From NCBI GenBank assembly GCA_965204165.1, contig OZ241969.1, positions 4,030,001 to 4,094,000 on the forward strand: DNA of 64,000 bases, read 5' to 3'. Position numbers and translations under genes: made by a program. Under the pieces are notes generated by a model. The model was not told the DNA's origin. It made no database searches and worked only from the letters and a program-made list of their open reading frames with translations. This DNA comes from VYFG01 sp965204165 (GTDB lineage Bacteria; Pseudomonadota; Gammaproteobacteria; Arenicellales; Poriferihabitantaceae). Shown one piece after another: positions 44,464 to 52,948 of this stretch. Position 1 is the stretch's first letter. Each line of letters begins with the position of its first letter.

Positions 44464-44814
44464 TCAGGCCGTCCGGGCTCCGGACAACAGAAACCAGAGT
44501 GCCATGAAGACCGCGCCGGCGGTCGCCAGGGCCGCCATGTTTTTCTGCCTCGCGCTCCAGGGCAGCCATTCCAGGGCCATGAGCCGCAACCCGCCGAAAA
44601 GATGCACCGACAGCAGGAAGACAAGGCCCATTTCCGCGATCCGCACCAGGGGCCGGTGGGTCCACTGCAGGAACCCGTCGAGCGCCGCCGGATCCGTCAG
44701 GGCTAGCGACAGCACCCAGAAATGCGCCGGCAGGAAAAGGGCCAGGGCGATGCCCGACAGCCGGTGCACGATAAAGGCCAGCCAGAGCCCGTGGCGTCTG
44801 TGGGGCGCGATCAT
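44464..44814 (-). CDS. SDH/FRD-like membrane anchor subunit (SdhC/D type, 116 aa)
   Basis: Encodes 116 residues with three membrane helices. HRLSGIALALFLPAHFW is the SdhC-type helix 1 motif and LLSVHLFGGLRLMALEW carries the H-x3-G-x-R heme-ligand pattern. It anchors the flavoprotein-iron protein pair to the membrane and probably contributes a quinone site. The ATG at 44814 overlaps the previous anchor gene by 4 bases. Confidence 0.82.
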   Translation of the reverse strand: MIAPHRRHGLWLAFIVHRLSGIALALFLPAHFWVLSLALTDPAALDGFLQWTHRPLVRIAEMGLVFLLSVHLFGGLRLMALEWLPWSARQKNMAALATAGAVFMALWFLLSGARTA

Positions 44815-45140
44815 GCCAGAGTCACGGCGAGCACTGCCCGGAAGCCGAGAATCAGCAGGCCGAGTCCCAGGGCCCAGGTCACCGCCGCAAGCAGCGGCCC
44901 CTTGAGCTGCAGCCACTCATGCAGCACGGTGCGAAGACCGATGGCGGCGTGGATGGAAACCGCGAGGACGAAACTGCCGTAGACCAGCCCCCAGGCCACG
45001 CTGCCCCGGGTGCGGCCCAGCAGCGTCTCGGCGTCGAGTCCGCTTCGGACAGCGTAGATGATGACACCGAGATGAACCAGCACCAGCGGCGCCATGACCA
45101 GGGCACTCAGCCTTTGCAGGAGATACAGTCCGAGCGGCAT
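44811..45140 (-). CDS. SDH/FRD-like membrane anchor subunit (109 aa)
   Basis: Encodes 109 residues with three membrane helices (LSALVMAPLVLVHLGVIIYA, VYGSFVLAVSIHAAIG and LLAAVTWALGLGLLIL). VSIHAAIGLRTVLHEW has the H-x3-G-x-R pattern. It is the partner of the 116-residue anchor. The ATG at 45140 overlaps the iron-sulfur subunit stop, giving tight coupling. Confidence 0.8.
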   Translation of the reverse strand: MPLGLYLLQRLSALVMAPLVLVHLGVIIYAVRSGLDAETLLGRTRGSVAWGLVYGSFVLAVSIHAAIGLRTVLHEWLQLKGPLLAAVTWALGLGLLILGFRAVLAVTLA

Positions 45141-45892
45141 CAGAGATCTCCCTTCAGCAGGGATCCCATGATCGTCCGTTTCAGCCCGGCGATGGACCCT
45201 GCCGGGTCCAGCAGGTTGGGGCAATATTGCGTACAGTTCTGCTGGGAATGGCAATTGTGGCAGCCGGCGTCTCCCGCCACCGCCCGCAGCCGTTCGCGGC
45301 CGCCCCGGTCGCGTTCGTCGTTCACCAGCGACCAGGCCCGGTTCAGGGCCGCCGGACCGAGGAAGTCCCGTTTCCAGGCAACCACATCGCAGGCCGCATA
45401 ACAGACGGCGCAGTTGATGCATTCAATGGCCGCGTCGGCGGCGCGCCTGGCTGGCGTATCCGGCGCAATCGCCGGCAGGGGCCGGTTCCGGTCGGCGCCG
45501 GGTACGAATCCGCCGCCGGCTTCGCGCCAGCGATCGAAGAAAGTAGTCATGTCGCAGGCCAGGTCCCGCACCACAGGCAGGTTGCGCAACGGGGCAACCG
45601 ACAGCCCGCCGTCCCGGAGAACACGGTTGACATGGGTCCGGCAGGTCCACCGGGGTTCGCCGTTCACCGTCATCGCGCAGGAGCCGCACACACCCACCCG
45701 GCAGGCGAAGCGATAGGCAAGATCCGGCTCCGGGTTCTGCTGGATCCATGTCACCACGTCAAGCACGGTCTGGTTCTCGCGGACCGGGACCCGGTAGCTC
45801 CGCCACTGTCCCCCCTTGGCATCCCCGCGCCAGACACGGACGTGTATGGAGGCCTCATCCCCCGTGGTGACATGCTCCGCCTGCAGTTCCAT
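45140..45892 (-). CDS. succinate dehydrogenase/fumarate reductase-like iron-sulfur subunit
   Basis: Encodes 250 residues. The [2Fe-2S] site is CRVGVCGSCAMTVNG..C; the second domain has CINCAVCYAAC for [4Fe-4S] and CHNCHSQQNCTQYCP for the third cluster. It passes electrons between the flavoprotein and the quinone in the membrane anchor. It is the first gene after the LysR regulator and its A+T-rich promoter, and starts at the ATG at 45892. Confidence 0.9.
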   Translation of the reverse strand: MELQAEHVTTGDEASIHVRVWRGDAKGGQWRSYRVPVRENQTVLDVVTWIQQNPEPDLAYRFACRVGVCGSCAMTVNGEPRWTCRTHVNRVLRDGGLSVAPLRNLPVVRDLACDMTTFFDRWREAGGGFVPGADRNRPLPAIAPDTPARRAADAAIECINCAVCYAACDVVAWKRDFLGPAALNRAWSLVNDERDRGGRERLRAVAGDAGCHNCHSQQNCTQYCPNLLDPAGSIAGLKRTIMGSLLKGDL

Positions 45893-45923
45893 GCATCGAT
45901 TCTACATAAAATATAATTTTCTA

Positions 45924-45939
45924 AAATAAATATTTATTT
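45924..45939. promoter_or_regulatory. 16-bp A+T palindrome before the SDH-like operon
   Basis: AAATAAATATTTATTT is perfectly palindromic and lies just behind the LysR stop, 32 bases before the iron-sulfur subunit's start. The whole 45893-45960 stretch is strikingly A+T-rich compared with its surroundings, which suggests promoter and regulator-binding DNA for the operon. LysR sites are often of this T-N11-A kind. Confidence 0.5.
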
Positions 45940-46832
45940 CATTTTGATAAAATTAGATTTTCCCTTTGTGATTTACCGGCCAGGGCGGCCATCTCTCCCG
46001 CCAGTGCATCGATGGCACTGTAGGCAAGGCTGTCCCGGCGCCAGAGCAGGCCGAGCACACGCACCACGTCCTCACCCAGGGGAATCCTGTTATGCGATAT
46101 GGTGTGCATGGGAGAGACGCAGCGGTCCGGCACGATGGACACGCCAAGGTCGCTGGAGACCATGGTGTATATCGCGTCAAGACTCTCCAACTCCATGGTT
46201 TCCCGGACGGCGATTCCCCGTTCGAGCAGCCAGTTGTCGATCTGCTCCCCCACCCAGGCGTTCCGGGAGAATCGGATGAAGGGGTACCGGCCCAGTATTT
46301 CCTCGGGCGCGGCGCCCGCCACCGCCGGCGGCGTGATCAGTATCAGCGGTTCCACTGCCAACTGGCGCCAGACGAGATGGGGATAGCGCTGCCGGGGTTC
46401 GCTGATGACCGCGGCGTCCAGGGAACCCCGGTCCACCTGGCGCAGCAGTTCCGACGACAGGCCGGGCACGATCCGCAGATGAATCGGCCTTTGCGCCATC
46501 TGCAGGTGCCGCAGGGTGGCGGGCACCAGCCCGGTCATGACCGTGTCCACGGCACCGATGGTCAGTTCGGCGATATCCTCCGCATCCGCACCGGTCATCA
46601 ACGCCTGGTAATCCAGGATCAGTTTCCGCGCCCTCGGTACCAGGGACATCCCCAGGGAATTGAGGCGCGGCACCTTCGTGTCACGGTGGAAGATCGGCTG
46701 CCCGAGTTCCGCTTCCAGGGACTTCATTTGCTGCCCCACCGCCGCCGGGGTAAGGTGCACCCTCCGGGCGGCCTCGATGAACGACCCGGTTTCCGCGACC
46801 GCCACCAGTGTTTTCAGGCGGCGTATTGACAC
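45939..46832 (-). CDS. LysR family transcriptional regulator
   Basis: Encodes 297 residues. The winged helix-turn-helix is RRLKTLVAVAETGSFIEAARRVHLTPAAVGQQMKSLE (split over residues 4-40); the effector domain follows with ELTIGAVDTVMTGLVPATLRHLQ. The start is GTG at 46832. Unusually it is on the same strand and directly upstream of the SDH-like/fumarase genes, rather than divergent. It probably regulates them in response to a dicarboxylate, but this is an inference. Confidence 0.88.
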   Translation of the reverse strand: MSIRRLKTLVAVAETGSFIEAARRVHLTPAAVGQQMKSLEAELGQPIFHRDTKVPRLNSLGMSLVPRARKLILDYQALMTGADAEDIAELTIGAVDTVMTGLVPATLRHLQMAQRPIHLRIVPGLSSELLRQVDRGSLDAAVISEPRQRYPHLVWRQLAVEPLILITPPAVAGAAPEEILGRYPFIRFSRNAWVGEQIDNWLLERGIAVRETMELESLDAIYTMVSSDLGVSIVPDRCVSPMHTISHNRIPLGEDVVRVLGLLWRRDSLAYSAIDALAGEMAALAGKSQRENLILSK

Positions 46833-47012
46833 GTGCTCCCGTTACCCATGCAAATGGACGGCAATTCCAGACACCGCCATGAGTTCCCTATGGGCCCCGT
46901 CATTTCACTCATATCCGTCATGCTCATGCAGCCCCTCGATGCAACCCGGCAGCCACGCTGGCCTAGCCGGGTTGATATACCGACCCTCCAACGCGTACAT
47001 GGCTGAACCGAA

Positions 47013-47531
47013 ATGGCAAGAAACATCGAAATCAAGGCACGTGTCGAAAACGTGGAAAGACTGCGGTCCAGGATACTGGCGATATCCGACACCGAAGCGG
47101 AAACCATCTACCAGGAGGATGTTTTCTTCGAATGCAACCACGGCCGGCTGAAGCTGAGGAAATTCCCGGACGGCACGGGGGAACTGATCCATTATGATCG
47201 GCCGAACCAGAACGGGCCCAAGGAAAGCGACTATATCATCACCCCCGCAAGTCATCCCGGGACCCTGGAGGCGTCCCTCACCCGGTCAAACGGAGTGCGG
47301 GGAATCGTGAGGAAGAGGCGCCTGTTGTTTCTCGTGGGCCGCACCAGGATACACCTGGACAGCGTGGAGGGGTTGGGAGATTTTGTCGAGCTCGAAGTCG
47401 TTCTGGATGAAGGCGAAACCGTCCAGGACGGTAAACGAATTGCCCTCGGGATCATGGATGCCCTGGAAATAGACCCGGCAACGCTGGTCGAAGACGCTTA
47501 TCTTGACCTGCTGAATCGCACCGGTGCATGA
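47013..47531 (+). CDS. CYTH domain protein (class IV adenylate cyclase-like)
   Basis: Encodes 172 residues. MARNIEIKARV carries the CYTH E-x-E/I-x-K opening; the tunnel residues appear in GRLKLRKFPDG, LIHYDRPNQ, RKRRLLFLVGRTRIHLDSVEGLGDFVELEVVL. The family binds triphosphates with metal ions and includes adenylate cyclase CyaB and thiamine triphosphatase. The fold is clear, the substrate is not. It stands alone between divergent LysR and convergent FrhB-like genes. Confidence 0.85.
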   Translation: MARNIEIKARVENVERLRSRILAISDTEAETIYQEDVFFECNHGRLKLRKFPDGTGELIHYDRPNQNGPKESDYIITPASHPGTLEASLTRSNGVRGIVRKRRLLFLVGRTRIHLDSVEGLGDFVELEVVLDEGETVQDGKRIALGIMDALEIDPATLVEDAYLDLLNRTGA

Positions 47532-47702
47532 AGGGATTCGTGATGCACCCCACCCTGAACCAACGCCGGAGCATGGCCCGCCGGGTGCGCAGTCCCGGGA
47601 ATTCCGTCCAACCGGCCACCAGGGCCCGATTCCGGTCAGCAGGACAGGAGGCGACCTTTTTGCAGTGGCACGCGGGTTGCCGGGGTTGGCAGTAATCCCG
47701 GA

Positions 47703-49067
47703 TTACTCCACCGGTTCCGGAAGGGTTTCGCTGTTGCTGCCGTCCAGGCATCGATTCCTGGTTCCCCGGGCCTGGTCCAGGTTCTCCGCCAGCGTGTTGT
47801 TCCTGGCCAGCGACTTGAGGCGCAGCCTTGCCACGTCCGGCACGATGCGGCCCGCGCTGCGCATGCCGACGAACCGGGACCAGACCGCGAGCTTCTTGGT
47901 CACCTGGTGCGGCTGCAGTCGGTCCAGGTCGCGCGGAGTCAGGCCTTCCCCCGTGGCGACATAACCCGCAGCCTCCGCCCGCGCAAGCAATTCTTCGCCC
48001 CGGCGGCTCCTGGCGATCACCGCGTTGCTGCCCGGGTCCTTCTCCTGGCCCTCCCAGGGAGGTGAGCCCCCGTCCCAGGTATCGGCCGCCGCAATATCCG
48101 CGGCGTCGCCGATACCGTCGGCGCAGACCTTGCAGCGGAACGGCAATTGCCAGGATGATTCATCCTCCCCCCAAAAATCGAGGTAATTCCTCTCGATGGC
48201 CCTGCCATCGGCAGTTTCCACCCGGGTGGGCCCCGGGCAGCCGTGGCCCCGGTAGCGCAAGGCATGCAGATCGTCCCATTCCACGTCCAGTTCCCGCAGG
48301 TACCGCCGCAGGGCGGTGGGCGCCATGAAGCCGCCACAGACCATGGTGAGCTGGTAGCGGCACAGACTGTCCACCCTGGAATCCTCCGTGGCCAGGTTTC
48401 TCAGTCCGGTCACGTCGCAGGGCGTGCCGATAAACGCGAAGCGTTCATCCGCCGCCTCTGCCCGGTCCAGAATCTCCAGCATGTCCACCAAGGTGGCCGT
48501 GGGGCCATAGCGGGACCCCGCCGCGGCGATGATGTCCTCCCGGCTGCGGCTGATGGCGCGCTCCCCGAACGCGGGATATTTACGCGAGGCCCGGGCATGG
48601 ACGATGAAGTCCACTTCCCCCTTTTCCAGCAGGTACAGCGCCAGGGCAGTGAGGAGCCCTCCGGTGGAGCCAAGATGACGGATCTCCGGCTCGGCAGCCC
48701 AGGCCAGCACCAGCCGGCGCCAGACGCCCCAGACCTTGTCGGACCGGCTGGCGGAGTCGATCAGTGTCTCCGGCAGCCCCTCGATACGCGTCGCGGGGCA
48801 TACACGGTAGATCCTGTCCACGGTCCCGGCATCCAGTTCCCCGGTGATCACGGGCCGTTCGGTCAGGTTTTCCACCAGCCGCATCTGCACCCGCTCCCGG
48901 CCGGCGATGCTCTGGCACAGTCCGCAGCCGATGCACATGGCATCCGTCACCACCTTGTACAGGCGCTCCTCGGGCGTCAGGCCGTCTTGCAGGTCCCGCA
49001 GGTAACGATGCCGCCTTTTCACGCTGCGGCCACTGCCGCTGGAGGAACTTCCGGACTCTCGGTGCAT
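47703..49067 (-). CDS. FrhB/FdhB-family Fe-S flavoprotein (coenzyme F420 hydrogenase beta-like)
   Basis: Encodes 454 residues. An N-terminal ferredoxin-like motif C-x2-C-x2-C (MCIGCGLC) with a later RVCPA supplies one [4Fe-4S] cluster; further cysteines are in GHGCPGP and FRCKVCADGIGDAADI, and AFIGTPCDVTGLR is the typical FrhB_FdhB_C start. In methanogens the family oxidises reduced F420; bacterial members often use flavin and ferredoxin instead. The start at 49067 removes a hydrophobic overlap with the divergent gene's promoter. It is divergent from a ureohydrolase; functional connection is unknown. Confidence 0.82.
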   Translation of the reverse strand: MHRESGSSSSGSGRSVKRRHRYLRDLQDGLTPEERLYKVVTDAMCIGCGLCQSIAGRERVQMRLVENLTERPVITGELDAGTVDRIYRVCPATRIEGLPETLIDSASRSDKVWGVWRRLVLAWAAEPEIRHLGSTGGLLTALALYLLEKGEVDFIVHARASRKYPAFGERAISRSREDIIAAAGSRYGPTATLVDMLEILDRAEAADERFAFIGTPCDVTGLRNLATEDSRVDSLCRYQLTMVCGGFMAPTALRRYLRELDVEWDDLHALRYRGHGCPGPTRVETADGRAIERNYLDFWGEDESSWQLPFRCKVCADGIGDAADIAAADTWDGGSPPWEGQEKDPGSNAVIARSRRGEELLARAEAAGYVATGEGLTPRDLDRLQPHQVTKKLAVWSRFVGMRSAGRIVPDVARLRLKSLARNNTLAENLDQARGTRNRCLDGSNSETLPEPVE

Positions 49068-49213
49068 GGGATGTGCCTGGCCTGTAAGCCTGATGACGGT
49101 GACTGCAACAACGGGACTCTGCACGATCCCTGCAGCGGCTTGCAAGCCTGTCGACGTCTCGTCACCGGGTAAATTTTGCGTATACTGCCTGCATCCCTCC
49201 TGCGGTTGACATC

Positions 49214-50167
49214 ATGACTGACTACCCCGAGTTTCTGGATCCCATCGTACGGCCCCGCTATACCGGTTTGCCGACCTTCCTGCGTGCGCCCTACCGTGAG
49301 GACATGCGTGACGTCGATGTCGGACTTGTTGGAGTCCCGTTCGATGGCGGCGTCACCAACCGTACCGGTGCACGGCACGGCCCCCGGGAAATCCGCAACC
49401 AGTCGAGCCTCATACGGCGCATGAACCAGGCAACCGGCGTCTCGCCCCATGATCTTTGCCGGGTGGCGGACATCGGGGATGCCTGGGTGCAGAAGCCGTT
49501 CACCCTCGAAGGCAGTCACCGGGAAATCGAGGATTTCTATCACCGGGTGACGGCGGCGGGCATCGTACCGGTATCCGCCGGCGGCGATCACTCCATCACC
49601 CTGCCGATTTTTCGGGCTCTTGCCGCCAAAGAACCGGTGGGCATGGTCCATTTCGATGCCCATTGCGACACCGGCGATGACTACCTGGGCTCCCGCTTCC
49701 ACCACGGTGCCCCGTTTTCGAGAGCGGTGGAGGAAGGCCTGCTTGACCCGAAACGCACCATTCAGATCGGCATCAGGGGCTCCCTCAATGACCCCGATGT
49801 GTGGAAATTCAGCCACGATGCGGGGATGCGGGTGATCTACATCGAGGAATACTTCGAGATGGGACCGAAAGCGGTGATCGAAGAGGCCAGGCGAATCGTG
49901 GGCGACGGCCCTACCTACATCAGCTTCGATGTGGATGCCCTGGATCCGGTCTATGCCCCCGGAACGGGTACGCCGGAGGTGGGGGGCTATTCCACCCTCG
50001 AGGCACAGATCATGATCCGCGGGCTGTCGGAACTCAACCTGGTGGGCGGCGACGTGGTGGAGGTTGCGCCGCCGTTCGATCCTTCCGGCAACACCGCCCT
50101 GGTGGGCGCCACCATGATGTTCGAAATCCTCTGCGTGGTGGCGGACGCGGTCAGCCGTAGCCGCTGA
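49214..50167 (+). CDS. ureohydrolase (agmatinase/guanidino-acid hydrolase family)
   Basis: Encodes 317 residues. The dimanganese site motifs are GGDHSITLP, FDAHCDTGDDY and FDVDALDPVYAPGTGTPE. It splits urea from a guanidino compound, with agmatine, guanidinobutyrate and guanidinopropionate as usual options. The sequence DAHCDTGDDYLGSRFHHGAPF, read around residues 145-165, is close to agmatinases in the SpeB branch, so putrescine formation is a reasonable guess. It is divergent from the FrhB-like gene. Confidence 0.88.
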   Translation: MTDYPEFLDPIVRPRYTGLPTFLRAPYREDMRDVDVGLVGVPFDGGVTNRTGARHGPREIRNQSSLIRRMNQATGVSPHDLCRVADIGDAWVQKPFTLEGSHREIEDFYHRVTAAGIVPVSAGGDHSITLPIFRALAAKEPVGMVHFDAHCDTGDDYLGSRFHHGAPFSRAVEEGLLDPKRTIQIGIRGSLNDPDVWKFSHDAGMRVIYIEEYFEMGPKAVIEEARRIVGDGPTYISFDVDALDPVYAPGTGTPEVGGYSTLEAQIMIRGLSELNLVGGDVVEVAPPFDPSGNTALVGATMMFEILCVVADAVSRSR

Positions 50168-50371
50168 TCAAGCCACGGGATAAGGGTGCGCAGACGATCT
50201 TCATCGTCTTCGTGAAGGGCTTTCAATTCCACGATGGCGGATTTTTACTCTTGTCGTTGGTCGTAATGGGTCGTGTACCTCTGATGGCGTGGTAACTTGA
50301 TGAAGTGCACCATGACCACCACCAATTTGCACACATCCTGGCACACTACTCCTTTGTGACTAAATTACTCG

Positions 50372-51349
50372 TTACGCATTGATCTCTTCCTGTAGTGCCT
50401 GGAGTACCGCCAGAATCTCCTCGAAATCCGGCACCTCGCCGAAAATCATGTCTTCCATTGCCCGATAATCGGACCTGACCGAGGACAGGACATGGCCCTC
50501 CGGTACCAGCACCAGGGTACCTGGCTTCGCCAGATCGTACCTAGCCCAACCCCGAGGATAGAATCGCTGCTTAAACGCCACTACGCTGGTCAGCAAGCCC
50601 GGATCAGCCAAAACCTGTTCCTTTACCGGCGACTGGGCCATCTTGGTCAGATCGTAATAGTGGCGCGAATAGCGTGCCGGCTGCTTATTCCCCTCGGGGC
50701 GATAGGCCTCGTGGTGCAGAATCGTGGCCTTCTCCCAAAATGTGCGTTCCGCCTTGATGACTTTGACGGCACATTCAGGTTGCCCAAACACATCGGGAAA
50801 GGCCTCTGCCGCGTAACAACTGATTCTGCGATCTTCATTCGGCAGCCATGACGCCAGCGGGCCGATTTCCAGTCGCACTCCGGAACGGAGGTAACCATCA
50901 GGAAAGGCCGCAGGGTATCTAACGTCAATCACATACGGATCATCAGCATCCATACCACAGCCACACACACCGTCGAGTGCAGATTCGACCAATCTCAATA
51001 GTTCTCCACCAATGTACTGTTGTGCCTGCTCGTTGATCGCTGCATTCAAACGAGCCTGTTTGGTTTTGGAACGGTCAGCCAAGGGATCATCTCCGCCCAG
51101 AATACGCCAGTCGAGGACTAGGTCGATATCCTCCGAGAAACGTTCAACCAGGTTATATACCTTCGATAGGCTGGTGCCACCCTTGAACATCAGCAGCCGC
51201 GCGAGATCCGGCTCCCGGAACAACCGGTTAAGTACCCAGGTAACCCAAAAGTCCTTTTCGACAACAGCTGGCGTGGTGCCTTTCTGCGTCGCCGTCTCCG
51301 AAAACAATTCGTTACGTTCCTGTGCAGGAAGCTGGGCAACCTTGTCCAT
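50372..51349 (-). CDS. AbiEii/AbiGii-type nucleotidyltransferase toxin
   Basis: Encodes 325 residues. VVEKDFWVTWVLNRLF and FKGGTSLSKVYNLVERFSEDIDL contain the GG-x-S-L nucleotide-binding and D-I-D-L metal motifs of the COG2253 family. Relatives cause growth arrest by adding nucleotides to targets such as tRNA and stop phage spread. It begins one base inside the stop of its partner gene. Composition is lower in G+C than the chromosome around it, a possible sign of transfer. Confidence 0.88.
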   Translation of the reverse strand: MDKVAQLPAQERNELFSETATQKGTTPAVVEKDFWVTWVLNRLFREPDLARLLMFKGGTSLSKVYNLVERFSEDIDLVLDWRILGGDDPLADRSKTKQARLNAAINEQAQQYIGGELLRLVESALDGVCGCGMDADDPYVIDVRYPAAFPDGYLRSGVRLEIGPLASWLPNEDRRISCYAAEAFPDVFGQPECAVKVIKAERTFWEKATILHHEAYRPEGNKQPARYSRHYYDLTKMAQSPVKEQVLADPGLLTSVVAFKQRFYPRGWARYDLAKPGTLVLVPEGHVLSSVRSDYRAMEDMIFGEVPDFEEILAVLQALQEEINA

Positions 51350-51960
51350 CAGTCAACCTCCTTGCAAATCCGTTTGATGGCTTCAAAGATCCAGCTAGTG
51401 GTCGAACGGGTATCACTGAGGATACGATCACACGCTTTCGACTCCAGATTCTGGCGGATAACCTCTACTACCTTCTGGTCCACATGCTCCCGACCTAGCG
51501 CTTTCAGGGCCTGCACCACCAGGCCACTCTCCCTGTATTTAAAGCCCACGTCCTTCAAGGCGGATTTCCTGAACACCAGGGACTGGTCCACTATTTCGTA
51601 CTCACGGCTCGGGCCGTCGGAGAGGTAAATCCAGCGCCCCGGCACTTGGGTGGAGAGGCCCAGCAGGTTTAAAGCCGCATCACCGGAAGGCTGAATGCGC
51701 CAGTTGAATTTTCGAGCCAAGGCATGAGCCACCTGGTCGAGATCCGGGCTCAATTGACGATCCAGTAATACGCTATAACGAGGATAGTCGTAGACCCCGC
51801 GGTAGACACGACGAATCTTACCGGCCTTGGTCAGGCTGGAGAGTGCCTGAAGGATATTGGCCTCACCAAATTCGGCCACAAAATCAGTCTTGGTGAATGC
51901 CCAACCCCTACCATGTCCATATATCCGAGAAATAACTTTTTTTTCAACACATTGTGACAT
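51349..51960 (-). CDS. AbiEi-like antitoxin/transcriptional regulator (DUF6088 type)
   Basis: Encodes 203 residues. The N-terminal winged helix (FTKTDFVAEFGEANILQALSSLTKAGKIRRVYRGVYDYP, positions 22-60) resembles DUF6088/AbiEi antitoxins; the C-terminal domain is longer and mostly helical. It is the first gene of the two-gene operon and should bind the inverted repeat just upstream. The A+T-rich promoter region is 51961-52020. Confidence 0.82.
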   Translation of the reverse strand: MSQCVEKKVISRIYGHGRGWAFTKTDFVAEFGEANILQALSSLTKAGKIRRVYRGVYDYPRYSVLLDRQLSPDLDQVAHALARKFNWRIQPSGDAALNLLGLSTQVPGRWIYLSDGPSREYEIVDQSLVFRKSALKDVGFKYRESGLVVQALKALGREHVDQKVVEVIRQNLESKACDRILSDTRSTTSWIFEAIKRICKEVD

Positions 51961-51980
51961 TATCTAGTGATATATTTTTC

Positions 51981-52002
51981 AGAAAAACAGTATTGTTTTT
52001 CT
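51981..52002. promoter_or_regulatory. 9-bp inverted repeat upstream of the AbiE-like operon
   Basis: AGAAAAACA and TGTTTTTCT pair perfectly around a four-base loop, 21 bases before the antitoxin start. The position is that of an operator for autorepression by the winged-helix antitoxin. Confidence 0.55.
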
Positions 52003-52354
52003 AAAATCTGAGTTTAACAGACCCACAGCACGATGTGCAGTCTGATCACGCAGCATCCTGGGTAAAAGCGTCCCAAGGCGCCCAAATCCAACCCTCGCTT
52101 GGGGAGGCGTCAGCCCCTGGCGGTAAAGGAGCACCCTACTTGTCCGCAAACAGACTGACTGACTACCAAGCAGGCCGGGGAATTCTCGCAGGCTGCATGG
52201 GTGAGCGCGGGATAAGGCCGGTGCAGAGCCTGGACCGATTCTGCGCGTTTGCAGGCCGAGATACGGGCCGCAATGCTGGTGAGATTGCTGTCGTTACTCC
52301 AGAGACTCCGCACTCCGCTTCCTTCGGCGCAATGCGGGCCAAGGCAGGGACGTT
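52003..52354. other. non-coding stretch between AbiE-like operon and TPR gene
   Basis: About 350 bases without a credible gene. Open frames here lack ribosome sites and family similarity; composition is mixed and could be the right border of an acquired segment. No direct or inverted insertion-sequence ends are seen. Confidence 0.35.
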
Positions 52355-52909
52355 TCAGATCACCTTGCCTTCAAGGGTATCCTCAAGCAGCTTCACGTTC
52401 TGCCGGACGCCCTCCATGAACGGGTTTACCTCCAGGGCGCGGCGAAACCAGTGCAGGGCCTCGGCCTGTTTACCAATCTCCATGTAGATCAGACCCTGCC
52501 CCGACAGTGCCCCGAAATGGCGCGGCTCAAGGCGCAGGGTTTCCCGGACATCAGCCGTGGACTGTTCGTACCTGCCCATCATGTAAAGGACCGTGGCACG
52601 CTTGTTCCATGCTTCCGCAAAATCCGGCGCGATGTCGATGAGGTCCGTGAAAATCCGGGCAGCATCGTCCAGGGCGAACTGGTTCATGCTCCGGATTCCC
52701 AGCGCCATCAGCCGCCGGGCCCTGGGATTGTCGCTGGCAAGCCAATGATTCCAGATCCGCGCGGTGACTTCGCGGGCCTCCGCCGATGATGTCTCCGGGG
52801 ACAACAGACGATCGAACAGGCCGTCAAGGGCGGGGGCATTCTGATCCGACCAGGCGGGATTGAGAAACAGGGCCGCCATGAGGACGGTGGTTCGCAGGAT
52901 TTTGTTCAT
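52355..52909 (-). CDS. periplasmic TPR-repeat protein
   Basis: Encodes 184 residues. A signal peptide (TTVLMAALFLNPAWS) precedes three tetratricopeptide repeats: AARIFTDLIDIAPDFAEAWNKRATVLYMMG, then ARYEQSTADVRETLRLEPRHF and the last from EIGKQAEALHWFRRALEVNPF (positions ~80-170). Repeats mediate protein-protein contacts; partners are unknown. AGGAG precedes the ATG at 52909. It follows the YbdK-like gene by 39 bases and may be cotranscribed with it. Confidence 0.82.
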   Translation of the reverse strand: MNKILRTTVLMAALFLNPAWSDQNAPALDGLFDRLLSPETSSAEAREVTARIWNHWLASDNPRARRLMALGIRSMNQFALDDAARIFTDLIDIAPDFAEAWNKRATVLYMMGRYEQSTADVRETLRLEPRHFGALSGQGLIYMEIGKQAEALHWFRRALEVNPFMEGVRQNVKLLEDTLEGKVI

Positions 52910-52948
52910 CGCAAGCTCCTCCAGGGTGCCTGGGCACATCCCGGGTTT

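Noticed and set aside
47528..47695. 55-codon frame overlapping the CYTH gene stop
   Set aside because: The overlap is suggestive, but there is no ribosome site of its own and no resemblance to known proteins.
52110..52313. 67-codon minus-strand frame near the AbiE-like module
   Set aside because: It lacks a ribosome site and shows no transposase or other family motif.
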